From assembly GCA_002385985.1 (NCBI GenBank), contig DGEO01000027.1, positions 1-26,681 of the forward strand: 26,681 nt of DNA, read 5' to 3'. Below the pieces are notes generated by a model, which saw only the letters and a list, made by a program, of their open reading frames with translations, made no database searches and was not told the DNA's origin. The translations under genes were made by a program, and so were the position numbers. This stretch comes from Anaerolineaceae bacterium UBA3924 (GTDB lineage Bacteria; Chloroflexota; Anaerolineae; Anaerolineales; Anaerolineaceae). This document shows, piece by piece, positions 1 through 7,346 of this stretch; the first letter of the stretch is position 1; each line of letters opens with the position of its first letter.

Positions 1-221
1 ACCCGCTGGAGCTCAAGGGCGGCAACACCAATTGGAACGGCAACGTGATCAACAGCGATGACGCTTCCATCGTCGGCCAGCAGTATGGCACCGCCGGTGT
101 GACGGAGGGCAAAGCCAATGGTGACGCCAACTTCTCCGGCAAGGTGGATATCTTCGACCTGGCCCTGGTTGGCGGCAACTACGGCCTGAACGGAAACGTT
201 TACAACACCTGGATCCCGTAA
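1..221 (+). CDS. C-terminal end of a dockerin-type surface protein (5' partial)
   Basis: The reading frame enters from the left edge (first full codon at 3) and ends with TAA at 219-221, giving 72 residues. It carries a type I dockerin-like pair. The second half has a calcium-loop pattern of Asp, Asn, Ser, Asp and Asp (D-A-N-F-S-G-K-V-D-I-F-D) followed by LALVGGNYG. The first half (GNVINSDD then a helix) keeps only part of the loop. The leading PLELKGGN segment matches the PLMLLGGN segment just before the dockerin of the next gene, so both proteins probably share the same C-terminal module. Dockerins bind cohesins, and four cohesin genes follow immediately. The N-terminal function is outside the window and unknown. 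Confidence 0.8.
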   Translation, partial: PLELKGGNTNWNGNVINSDDASIVGQQYGTAGVTEGKANGDANFSGKVDIFDLALVGGNYGLNGNVYNTWIP

Positions 222-234
222 TCCGGGATAAACA

Positions 235-268
235 GGCGGATGCGCGGGCAGTTTCCCGCGCATCCGCC
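235..268 (+). repeat. Perfect 14-bp inverted repeat (hairpin)
   Basis: Arms at 235-248 and 255-268 are perfectly complementary around a 6-nt loop, 13 bases after the stop of the dockerin gene. No T-run follows directly, so on its own it is an RNA-stabilising or pausing hairpin rather than a clear intrinsic terminator. Confidence 0.6.
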
Positions 269-287
269 GGACCTGATCTGTCTGCTT

Positions 288-316
288 TGCCGGGCGGCGC
301 GCCGCCCGGCACTTTT
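288..316 (+). terminator. Likely terminator of the first dockerin gene
   Basis: A perfect 24-base GC palindrome (288-311) folds to a stem of about 10 bp with a GCGC loop and is followed by CTTTTCCCC. The T-run is short, so termination may be partial and allow some read-through into the cohesin genes. Confidence 0.5.
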
Positions 317-366
317 CCCCATCTTTGCGGTATTTTCACGAACCATGCACAGAAAGGTTTAGAGGC

Positions 367-1350
367 TTGAGAGGGTTGGTTCTCCGCATGGCGCTCCTCC
401 TGCTTGCGCTGGCCGGTCTCCTGACCGGCGGCGTACCTGAGGTGCGGGCGCAGGCCGGCCCGGTACTGGCCGTGCTGCCGTCGGATGACGCGCTGGCGAC
501 CGGGCAGGTGTACACGGTCAGCCTGTACCTGACCGGCGGGGTGGAGGTCAACGCTTTTGATCTGATTGTCGAGTACGATGCGGAAGTCCTCGCGCTTAAT
601 ACCTGGGAATACGGGGATTATCTCTCCAACCTGACCACTGTCATCAAGCCGGTAAACGAACCCGGCCTTTTCCATCTGGTAGTCACCCAGCTGGTCACGC
701 CCCCGGTCAGCGGGGACGGGACGCTGCTGGAGCTGACCTTTGAAGGGCTGCAGCCCGGGCTTTCCTCGATCCGGATCACCAAAGCGGATTTTAACGGCAA
801 TAACGACCCGTGGCTGGAGGAGGGTCGCCTGCTCGTCCACACCGATCCATCCACCCTGCCGTCCTGCGTGCTGCGCGGGCGGATCGACCTGCAGGGCAGC
901 GCCAGTTCGGCCGGCGTCCCGGTCCGCCTGGGCTACGGGCGGGCGCACTGGCTCGGCCCTTACGCGGCGATAACCGCAGCGGGGTCCGGGGATAACCTGA
1001 CCATCCCCGGCGTGGCACCGGATACGTACCCTGTATACACGGCCATGCCGCGCTATCTTAACCTGCCGGGAAGCGAGATCACCCTCGGTTCAAACTGCGC
1101 GCCGCTGGCCCCGCTGATGCTGCTGGGCGGCAACGCCGTCTGGCAGGTGGAGGTGGACGGGGTGCTGGTCCTTGACGAAACCATCGACGCGGCGGACCTG
1201 GCGCTGGTGGAGGCGCAGTACCTGCAGTCCGGCGCCGGCCTGGACGGGGACGTGAACTTCTCCGGCCGGGTGGATATTTTCGACCTGGCGCTGGTGGCCG
1301 GCAACTACGGCCGCACCGCCGGCGAGAGTTATCACTTTAGTAAGCCGTGA
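367..1350 (+). CDS. Secreted cohesin + dockerin adaptor protein
   Basis: Predicted 327-residue exported protein. The TTG start at 367 is chosen because AGAAAGG (351-357) lies 9 nt upstream and because it supplies the basic n-region (MRGLVLR) that the alternative ATG at 388 lacks. A signal peptide runs to about residue 30 (VRAQA). Residues about 32-165 form a cohesin-like beta-sandwich (VNAFDLIVEYDAEVL, SGDGTLLELTF). A small beta domain follows, then a C-terminal dockerin (about 265-318) whose second loop is canonical (GDVNFSGRVDIFD) while the first retains only some acidic positions. Carrying both partners, it could bridge a cohesin receptor and a dockerin client, as adaptor scaffoldins do. 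That role is inferred; binding specificity cannot be read from sequence. Confidence 0.78.
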   Translation: MRGLVLRMALLLLALAGLLTGGVPEVRAQAGPVLAVLPSDDALATGQVYTVSLYLTGGVEVNAFDLIVEYDAEVLALNTWEYGDYLSNLTTVIKPVNEPGLFHLVVTQLVTPPVSGDGTLLELTFEGLQPGLSSIRITKADFNGNNDPWLEEGRLLVHTDPSTLPSCVLRGRIDLQGSASSAGVPVRLGYGRAHWLGPYAAITAAGSGDNLTIPGVAPDTYPVYTAMPRYLNLPGSEITLGSNCAPLAPLMLLGGNAVWQVEVDGVLVLDETIDAADLALVEAQYLQSGAGLDGDVNFSGRVDIFDLALVAGNYGRTAGESYHFSKP

Positions 1351-1360
1351 GGTCAGGGAA

Positions 1361-2440
1361 ATGGATTACAATTTTCTTAAGCATTTCCCGGGCAGCGAAA
1401 AACAGCAATCCATCACCCGGCGACATCACATGACCGCATCGAAGACCGCCGTATCCCTTCTCGCCCTGCTGTGCCTGGCGTTCGCTATGGTGACGCCAGG
1501 GAGCGGCCGCGTTCTCGCGCAAAGCGAGACATGGGTTCAGGTGGAGCCGGAGCAGGCCGCCGCCGAAGCCGGGCAGGCGGTCACCCTGAAGGTTCAGATC
1601 ATCTCCGGGGTGCAGGTCAACGCCTTTGACCTGGCCCTGAGCTACGACCCCGCCGTCCTCTCCCTGGAGGGCTACAAGACGGGGGCGTTCTTATCCAACC
1701 TGGCCGAGGTCAAGAAGGAAGACCGGCCGGGGTATTTCCATCTGGTGGTCACCCAGCTGGCCACGCCCCCGGTCAGCGGGGACGGGACGCTGCTGGAGCT
1801 GACCTTCCGCGCCCTGGCGGAGGGCAGCACGACCGTGACGCTGGATTCGGTGCAGCTGGCCGGCTCTGGAGAGACACAGCAGCCCCTCCTGTGCGGTGGG
1901 CTGGTAACCGTGCTCCCGGCGGTGTCACCGGAACCGGCGAGCACAAAAACCAGCGCGCCGCCGGCGGCCACTCAGGTACCACCAACTGCCACACACCCGC
2001 CCACACAGGCCGTGACTGCCACGGTCACTTCCGCGCCGCCAGCGGTTACAGCAGCGCCGACTACCGCCGCGAATCCTACCGCGCTGCCCACCACCGCTCC
2101 GGCGTTCACACCAACGTCTGAGCCGGAATCCCTCCCGGAGACCGCCCGGCCCGCTCCCACAGATGAAGGCAGTGCGCCTGACGCCGAGTCTGAGCCGGAG
2201 CAGGCTGATCTACAGCCCGACCCGTCCGGCAGCAGCGTAATTGCGCTGCCGGTGGCCGGCGCCAGCATGGGGAGCGAGGCGGAGGAGCCGGAGGTTGTCG
2301 AACCGGCCGCGCCGCCAGAGCGGCCGGCGAGCAGCGTGATCCTGGAAGGCGCGCTGTGGGGCGTGCTCATCGCCTGCGTGCTGCTGACGCCAGTTTTATT
2401 GATCAGCCTGGCGCGGCGCCGCCGGCACACTGAGAAATGA
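1361..2440 (+). CDS. Membrane-anchored cohesin protein with Pro/Thr stalk
   Basis: Predicted 359 residues. The ATG at 1361 has GAGGT at 1349-1353 with a 7-nt gap. It gives a long basic n-region before the signal core (about 28-45) and AQ at 53-54. An in-frame ATG at 1430 gives a normal-length signal peptide but has no visible ribosome site. A cohesin-like domain spans about 58-183. It is followed by about 130 residues rich in Pro, Thr, Ala, Ser and Glu, typical of an extended cell-wall-spanning stalk. One transmembrane helix (about 329-350) and the cytoplasmic tail RRRRHTEK end the protein. The architecture is an anchoring scaffoldin in miniature, presenting one cohesin outside the cell. The cohesin shares a nearly identical DNA block with the preceding gene. 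Confidence 0.78.
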   Translation: MDYNFLKHFPGSEKQQSITRRHHMTASKTAVSLLALLCLAFAMVTPGSGRVLAQSETWVQVEPEQAAAEAGQAVTLKVQIISGVQVNAFDLALSYDPAVLSLEGYKTGAFLSNLAEVKKEDRPGYFHLVVTQLATPPVSGDGTLLELTFRALAEGSTTVTLDSVQLAGSGETQQPLLCGGLVTVLPAVSPEPASTKTSAPPAATQVPPTATHPPTQAVTATVTSAPPAVTAAPTTAANPTALPTTAPAFTPTSEPESLPETARPAPTDEGSAPDAESEPEQADLQPDPSGSSVIALPVAGASMGSEAEEPEVVEPAAPPERPASSVILEGALWGVLIACVLLTPVLLISLARRRRHTEK

Positions 2441-2451
2441 GGTTCTCATCG

Positions 2452-3330
2452 ATGAAGCTGAAATTATCGTCATTGTTCCTATTCCTGGCCGTTCTTTGCC
2501 TGATCGCCCTTCCCGGGCGGCAGGCTTTCGCTCAGGCCGCCGATACCGTTTATATCGGTGTGTTTTCGGACGTGGTCGTGGCTCCCGACGCGGTGGTGGA
2601 AGTGCCCATCGAGGTGAAGCAGGCAAAGGGCCTGTTCGCCGTGGACATTGAAATGACCTTCGATCCGGACATCGTCACCGTTCAGGATGCCGACCCGGAC
2701 CGCCCGGGCGTGCAGCTGGGCCTGGGGGATTTCCTCGATCCCGGGCTGCTGCTCAACAACTCGGTCGACAACGAGACCGGCCGGATTCAGTTCATTATGT
2801 CGCAGGTCAACCCGAGCGAGCCAAAGGACGGCGACGGGGTGCTGCTGGTCCTCTACCTGCAGGGGAAGCGTGAAGGGGAGACGGAGCTGCGCATCACCAA
2901 ACTGCAGGCTGCCGATAACCGGGGGCTGGAACTGCCTTCGGGCAAGGTGGAGGCCCGGGTGAACGTGGAAGCCGGCGCGCCAGCACCGGCCGCCACCTCG
3001 ATCCCGGTGGTCAACCCCACGGCGGCCATCCTGCTGCCCACTCCGCAGGCGCAGCCCACGCAGACGCCCCCGCCCGGCCCGACGGCCACACTCTCTCGCA
3101 TGCCCACCGCCGCGCCGACAGCCATTCCGACCGAGCCTCAGCCCGCCGCGTCCAAGCCGACTTCGGCTCTCGCGCAGGAGCAGCCGGTGGAGGAAAAGGC
3201 CCCGCTGGAGAACCCTGCCGCTGAACCGGTTGATGAGGGAGGGTTCTCCCTGCTGGAAAACTGGTGGATTGTCGCCGCCGCCGTGGCTGTGGCCAGCGGG
3301 CTGGCGATTTACGTGGTACGCAGCAAGTAA
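2452..3330 (+). CDS. Second membrane-anchored cohesin protein
   Basis: Predicted 292 residues. The ATG at 2452 is preferred because GAGGT (2439-2443) sits 8 nt upstream and the product starts with a classical signal peptide (MKLKLSS then a hydrophobic core, ending QAFAQA). An ATG at 2437 overlaps the previous stop (ATGA) and is possible, adding five residues. A cohesin-like domain covers about 31-170 (LFAVDIEMTFDPDIV, DGDGVLLVLYLQG). It is more divergent than the two upstream cohesins and resembles the next gene's domain in its QVNPSEPKDGDG loop. A Pro/Thr/Ala/Gln-rich stalk and one C-terminal helix (WWIVAAAVAVASGLAIYVV) ending in RSK follow. It probably presents a second cohesin on the cell surface and is translated with the upstream gene. 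Confidence 0.77.
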   Translation: MKLKLSSLFLFLAVLCLIALPGRQAFAQAADTVYIGVFSDVVVAPDAVVEVPIEVKQAKGLFAVDIEMTFDPDIVTVQDADPDRPGVQLGLGDFLDPGLLLNNSVDNETGRIQFIMSQVNPSEPKDGDGVLLVLYLQGKREGETELRITKLQAADNRGLELPSGKVEARVNVEAGAPAPAATSIPVVNPTAAILLPTPQAQPTQTPPPGPTATLSRMPTAAPTAIPTEPQPAASKPTSALAQEQPVEEKAPLENPAAEPVDEGGFSLLENWWIVAAAVAVASGLAIYVVRSK

Positions 3331-3369
3331 CGTGTAATGATCATACCTATAAGGAGGTCTTTACCCATC

Positions 3370-5064
3370 ATGTTGAAGATCTACCGAAGCCTGACCGGCC
3401 TGCTGATCGCCGGGATAATGCTCTTAAGCCATTTCAGCACGGCCGCCTCACAGGAGGGTACGCGGCTTGTCATCAGCTCTGATACTCAAACTGCCACCGC
3501 CTGTGAGCCGGTGGAAATCACCGTCCGGGTGGAAGATGTTGAGGATCTGACTGCCTATTCCCTCAAAGTGATCTACGCTGCAGACAGGCTGGAGATCCTT
3601 AGCGTAGAGAACGGTGGCTTCCTGGACGATGGCATCATTGAACCGACCAATGACTGGGAGTCCGAGCCCGGCGTAATCTACTTTGGCATGGCCCAGGTAA
3701 ACAGCGTGGAGAATCCGCTGCAGCCCAAAGACGGCAGCGGGGATTTGATCCGCATCCAGGCCGTGGCGCTGGTGGAGGGCGAGACGATTTCTATCGAGGT
3801 TGACGCCGAGAACAGCTACCTGGTCAACTGGCCGCAGGTCATGCCGATCGAGTTCACCGCGGTTGCCGGTGAGCTGGAGACAGGCCCCTGTGAGGCGATC
3901 AACCTCTCCAGCCGGAGCATTGACGAAAACCTCCCGGCCGGGTCGGAGGTGGGCGCCTTCAGCATGGCGGTCGAGCCGTTGGCCGAGGCCTACACCTACA
4001 CGCTGGTTGACACGGAGTTGTTCCCGGACAGCCAGTTCTTCCGCATCGAGGGCGACCGGCTGCTGAGCGACGCATCCTTCAACTATGAGGTAAAGGACGA
4101 GTACCAGATCAAGGTCCGCAGCGAGGACGGGGAAGGGCACAACTACGAGCGCGAGTTCACCATCCAGGTCAATGACGTCAACGACCCGCCGGTGATCCAC
4201 AAATTCGGCGACATTTCCGCGAGTGAAGGCGTTCAGCTGGTGCTCAACTTCACCGCCGAGGACGAGGACCGCGAACCCGAACCGGATGAGCTGACCTTCT
4301 CGCTCCAGGGCGATGTGCCGGAGGGGGCCAGCATTACCTCCGGCGGCCGCTTCACCTGGACGCCCACCGAAGAACAGGGTCCGGGCGAATACACCTTCTC
4401 GGTGTGCGTCTCTGACGGCCAGGCCTCGGACTGCGCCGAGATCACCATCACGGTGAACGAGGTCAACAACGCGCCTGTGGCCACCCCGCAGTCGATCAAA
4501 ACCGTTGAAGACACCCCGAAGGCCATTACCCTCATGGCCAGCGACCCCGAAGGGGATCCGCTGACCTATATCATCGTGGACCAGCCGGAGCACGGCATGC
4601 TGAGCGGCTCGGCGAATAACCGGGTGTGGGTGTACACGCCGGATGAGAACTACTACGGGCCGGACAGCTTTACCTTCAAGGTGAATGACGGCCAGCTGGA
4701 TTCGGCGCCCGCCACCGTGACAATCACCGTCGACCCGGTCAACGACCCTCCGGTCGGTGCGCCGGATGCCTACAGCCTGGAGAGCGGCAAGGTGCTGACG
4801 GTGAACGCCCCGGGTGTGCTGGCCAATGACTCGGACGTGGATGGAGACACCCTCACCGCGGTCCTCGCGCAGGACCCCGCGCACGGCAAGCTGCAGCTCA
4901 ATGCGGACGGCTCCTTCACCTACACTCCGAACGCCGGTTTTGCCGGTACTGACAGCTTCCAGTACCGGGCCAGCGACGGGACCGCCCAGTCCGAGCTGGT
5001 CAAGGTCACCCTGACGGTGACGAAGACCTGGTTCATGATTCGCCTGCCTATTGTGAGAAAGTAA
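3370..5064 (+). CDS. Secreted cohesin-like protein with cadherin-like and tandem-95 repeats
   Basis: Predicted 564 residues. The ATG at 3370 follows a consensus AAGGAGGT (3351-3358), overriding a more upstream in-frame ATG at 3337. Signal peptide 1-27. A cohesin-like domain at about 32-168 contains the QVNSVENPLQPKDGSGD loop. A cadherin-like repeat (about 178-275) ends in VNDVNDPP. A putative Ig-like repeat (276-369) ends VNEVNNAP. Two tandem-95/VCBS-type repeats (370-461, 462-551) carry DPEGDPLTY and DSDVDGDTL motifs that usually bind calcium. There is no C-terminal membrane helix; the protein ends TKTWFMIRLPIVRK, a short basic tail. It is likely a secreted or surface-attached adhesive rod with a cohesin at its tip. 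Last gene of the cluster, followed by a strong terminator. Confidence 0.75.
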   Translation: MLKIYRSLTGLLIAGIMLLSHFSTAASQEGTRLVISSDTQTATACEPVEITVRVEDVEDLTAYSLKVIYAADRLEILSVENGGFLDDGIIEPTNDWESEPGVIYFGMAQVNSVENPLQPKDGSGDLIRIQAVALVEGETISIEVDAENSYLVNWPQVMPIEFTAVAGELETGPCEAINLSSRSIDENLPAGSEVGAFSMAVEPLAEAYTYTLVDTELFPDSQFFRIEGDRLLSDASFNYEVKDEYQIKVRSEDGEGHNYEREFTIQVNDVNDPPVIHKFGDISASEGVQLVLNFTAEDEDREPEPDELTFSLQGDVPEGASITSGGRFTWTPTEEQGPGEYTFSVCVSDGQASDCAEITITVNEVNNAPVATPQSIKTVEDTPKAITLMASDPEGDPLTYIIVDQPEHGMLSGSANNRVWVYTPDENYYGPDSFTFKVNDGQLDSAPATVTITVDPVNDPPVGAPDAYSLESGKVLTVNAPGVLANDSDVDGDTLTAVLAQDPAHGKLQLNADGSFTYTPNAGFAGTDSFQYRASDGTAQSELVKVTLTVTKTWFMIRLPIVRK

Positions 5065-5137
5065 AGACGCCGATACCGGTGAATGACTCCCGGCAGGGAG
5101 CAGCCCGGTAAGCGAGTCAACCTCAATCTTTAGCTCC

Positions 5138-5174
5138 ACGCACCCCGCCAGTTTACCGGCGGGGTGCGTTTTTT
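5138..5174 (+). terminator. Intrinsic terminator of the cohesin cluster
   Basis: A 12-bp perfect GC-rich stem (5138-5149 with 5158-5169) and an 8-nt loop are followed by an uninterrupted T-run (5169-5174). This is the clearest plus-strand terminator in the window and marks the 3' end of the surface-protein unit. Confidence 0.9.
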
Positions 5175-5190
5175 CATCAGAAAGGGTGAT

Positions 5191-5219
5191 TTGCATCTCC
5201 TCCGCTCATTTGATATGAT
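5191..5219 (+). promoter_or_regulatory. Sigma-70-type promoter for the DUF3105-DUF305 pair
   Basis: TTGCAT at 5191-5196 and TATGAT at 5214-5219 are separated by 17 nt. The -10 box matches 5 of 6 consensus bases and the -35 keeps TTG. It lies about 60 nt before the start codon and just after the cluster terminator. Confidence 0.55.
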
Positions 5220-5232
5220 CGTTAACAGATCA
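5216..5232. promoter_or_regulatory. Near-palindrome over the -10/start region, possible operator
   Basis: TGATC (5216-5220) and GATCA (5228-5232) flank GTTAACA. The near-symmetrical 17-base site overlaps the -10 box and the expected transcription start, where a repressor would block initiation. No matching regulator gene is nearby. Confidence 0.3.
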
Positions 5233-5277
5233 AAGTTATCGTTATAGCCCAGGGGGATAGAAGGAGATGGAGGAGTG

Positions 5278-5871
5278 ATGTCTGCGCGAAGCAGGAAGAA
5301 TGAACCGCGTGCCAGAAGAAGGAAACAGGAAAAGCCCGTCCTGCCGCCGGCCATGCTGGCTGTTGGCGCGCTGGTGATTGTTGTCATCGCAGCCATGGTG
5401 TTTCTGGCGAACAACCCGCCGGGCTCGGTGGGGGAGATCGAGGGGGTGATCGTGATTCCCGACCTGTCCCGCGGCCACACGCTGGAACCGGTCACCTACG
5501 AGCAGGTGCCCCCGGCCGGTGGCCCGCACAACCCGGTCTGGCAGAACTGCGGGGTGTATACCAGCCCGATTCCCAATGAAAACGCGGTTCACTCGCTGGA
5601 GCACGGGGTGGTCTGGATCACTTATGATCCCGACCTGCCGGCAGATCAGGTCGAGCGACTGCAGCAAATCACCCGCCGCAGCGGATACCGCCTGCTCAGC
5701 CCCTATCCGGACCTGCCGAGCCCCATCGTGGCCACCGCCTGGGGGTTTCAGCTGCATCTGGACAGTGCGGACGACCCTCGCCTGGATGATTTCATCCGCA
5801 AGTATGAGCAGGGTCCCACCACTCCCGAGCCGGGAGCGGTCTGCACCGGCGGGGTTGGCAGCCCGGCCTAG
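5278..5871 (+). CDS. DUF3105 family membrane-anchored protein
   Basis: Predicted 197 residues from ATG 5278; a GTG directly before it (5275) is the alternative, 8 nt after AAGGAG (5261-5266). A strongly basic N-terminus (RSRKNEPRARRRKQEK) precedes one membrane helix (about 23-45), leaving the rest outside the cytoplasm. The family signature is plain: GGPHNPVWQNCGVY (H84, C91) and ENAVHSLEHGVVWITYDP (H105, E108, H109). A second cysteine (C189) lies near the C-terminus and could pair with C91. The invariant His/Glu/Cys pattern suggests metal binding, but the biochemical role of DUF3105 is not established. It stands 9 nt upstream of a DUF305 gene, a common pairing from memory of actinobacterial and Chloroflexota genomes. 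Confidence 0.9.
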   Translation: MSARSRKNEPRARRRKQEKPVLPPAMLAVGALVIVVIAAMVFLANNPPGSVGEIEGVIVIPDLSRGHTLEPVTYEQVPPAGGPHNPVWQNCGVYTSPIPNENAVHSLEHGVVWITYDPDLPADQVERLQQITRRSGYRLLSPYPDLPSPIVATAWGFQLHLDSADDPRLDDFIRKYEQGPTTPEPGAVCTGGVGSPA

Positions 5872-5880
5872 GAGGAATGC

Positions 5881-6540
5881 ATGGACGCCACGTTGATCGA
5901 ATCTCCTGATGAGACCCGCGCCGTCGTTCCCGGATGGGCCTGGCTGCTCTTGGCCGGGCTGATCCTGCTCACCGCCGCTGCCGGTTACTGGGCCGGGCGG
6001 CGCACTCCGGCCTGGCCGGGCGAAGGCTCGGTGGAGGTCGGGTTTGCCCGGGATATGATCACCCATCACGCTCAGGCGGTGGACATGGCCACGCTGATCC
6101 GCGACCGCTCGCACGATGAGGTCGTCCGCCAGATCGCGCTGGATATGGCGCTCACCCAGCAGGGGCAGATCGGGCAGATGCAGGCCTGGCTGAGCGTGTG
6201 GGGCGTGCCGCAGGCCAGCACCGGGCCGGCCATGGTCTGGATGGGGCATCCGGTCGAGGGGTTGATGCCAGGCATGGCCACGCCCGAGCAGCTCAATCAC
6301 CTGCGCGAGCTGGAGGGAACCGAGGCCGATATTCTCTTCCTGCAGTTGATGATCGAGCACCACCGCAGCGGAGTGGACATGGCCCGGGCGGCGGTGGAGA
6401 TGGCCGGTGAGCCGGAGGTGGTCCGGCTGGCCCGCTCCATGGTCGAGGCCCAGTCCTATGAAATTGAGCTGATGGAGACGCTGCTGGCTCAGAAGAACGC
6501 CAGCCCGATGGAGATGGAAGATGGGTCGCACGCCCATTAA
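5881..6540 (+). CDS. DUF305 family protein, putative periplasmic/extracellular metal binder
   Basis: Predicted 219 residues. GGAGG (5871-5875) overlaps the previous stop and precedes the ATG by 5 nt, so translation is probably coupled to DUF3105. One N-terminal membrane helix (about 19-38) tethers two copies of the DUF305 helical motif: FARDMITHHAQAVDMA at 55-70 and LMIEHHRSGVDMA around 155-168, each with the HH and downstream Met characteristic of the family. The tail ends MEMEDGSHAH, again Met/His rich. Characterised relatives such as cyanobacterial CopM bind copper, so copper binding is a reasonable inference but is not demonstrated here. A terminator follows the stop. Confidence 0.9.
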   Translation: MDATLIESPDETRAVVPGWAWLLLAGLILLTAAAGYWAGRRTPAWPGEGSVEVGFARDMITHHAQAVDMATLIRDRSHDEVVRQIALDMALTQQGQIGQMQAWLSVWGVPQASTGPAMVWMGHPVEGLMPGMATPEQLNHLRELEGTEADILFLQLMIEHHRSGVDMARAAVEMAGEPEVVRLARSMVEAQSYEIELMETLLAQKNASPMEMEDGSHAH

Positions 6541-6565
6541 TCAGGGCAATCATCAATGGGTGAGG

Positions 6566-6596
6566 ACAGCCGCCAGATCTGGCGGCTGTTTCTTTC
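6566..6596 (+). terminator. Intrinsic terminator after DUF305
   Basis: Perfect 10-bp stem (6566-6575 with 6580-6589) with a GATC loop, followed by TTCTTTC. No T-run is present on the minus side, so it serves the plus-strand gene. Confidence 0.75.
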
Positions 6597-6653
6597 AATC
6601 TATGCCCAATCCATCGCGGTGGGGCGGCGCGGCTGCCGCGTGCCCGGGCCGGC

Positions 6654-7346
6654 CTACTTCCCCCGCCTGGCCTGCCGCTGGATCGCCAGGCCGACCAGCC
6701 GGGAGACCACCATGGCGATGTAGCCGACGCCCGTCATCTGCTCGATCATCACCAGCACCCGCGCCGTGGTCGAGACCGGGTATACGTCGCTGATGCCCAC
6801 CGAGGACAGGTTGGTGAAGCTGAGGAAGAGCAGCTCGATGAAGGGCAGGTTCTCACCGGGGCGAAGGACGCTGGTGTAGCTGCCCGGGTCCCAGATCTGG
6901 TTCACCTGGAAAAAGTAGGCGAAGGCCCATGCGATCAGGGTGAAGGTGGCCCCGATGGCGTACAGCTCGTCGGTGGTCACCTGATCGTCGTGCAGCATGT
7001 AGGCGATCAGGCTGCCTGCTGCGTATAGATAAAGCGCACCGTTGATCAGCGAGGACCAGACCAGTATGCCCGAAGTGTCCAGGAAGGCCGAAAGCAGAGA
7101 GAACACCACCGCCGGAACACTCAGTGCCCAGGCGATCCAGTTGATGGCCGGGCTGTGGTTGACCACCCAGACGATCAGGATCACCACCGCCACCCCGAAC
7201 CCGTTGATCATCGCCTGTTCGTCGGGCAGCTCGTCAAAGATGGCGAAGGAGAACAGGATCAGGACCTGGGTGGCCAGCAGGAAGGCAGAGGGATGGAAAT
7301 GAGATAAGAAGCGCTGGATCAGGGTGCGGGAGGAGGAGGTGTCCAT
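6654..7346 (-). CDS. Six-helix ion-channel family membrane protein with atypical pore filter
   Basis: Predicted 230 residues with about five hydrophobic helices (near 20-38, 46-65, 70-92, 95-116, 128-150), then a pore-loop and final helix typical of the Ion_trans_2 potassium-channel fold. The pore segment is FLSFTNLSSVGISDVYPVSTTAR, with the filter at 181-187. In K+ channels this position reads TVGYGD or TTLGYGD; here it is SSVGISD, replacing the YG pair by IS. The surrounding pattern (FLSFTNL before; DVYPVSTTARVLVMIEQM and ARLVGL-like SRLVGL after) is otherwise family-typical. Ion selectivity therefore cannot be assumed to be K+. The ATG at 7346 has no strong ribosome site. It stands alone between two terminators. 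Confidence 0.8.
   Translation of the reverse strand: MDTSSSRTLIQRFLSHFHPSAFLLATQVLILFSFAIFDELPDEQAMINGFGVAVVILIVWVVNHSPAINWIAWALSVPAVVFSLLSAFLDTSGILVWSSLINGALYLYAAGSLIAYMLHDDQVTTDELYAIGATFTLIAWAFAYFFQVNQIWDPGSYTSVLRPGENLPFIELLFLSFTNLSSVGISDVYPVSTTARVLVMIEQMTGVGYIAMVVSRLVGLAIQRQARRGK

Noticed and set aside
1..5064. Reading the cohesin cluster as a cellulosome
   Set aside because: No glycoside hydrolase or carbohydrate-binding module is present in the window, and each scaffold protein has a single cohesin, unlike multi-cohesin cellulosomal scaffoldins.
3448..5196. A 582-codon minus-strand open frame opposite the cohesin-cadherin gene
   Set aside because: The plus strand encodes recognisable repeats with signal peptide and consensus ribosome site. 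The antisense frame has shadow-type composition and runs through the terminator.
5242..6537. A 431-codon minus-strand frame opposite DUF3105/DUF305
   Set aside because: It overlaps two clear family members with ribosome sites and covers their promoter.
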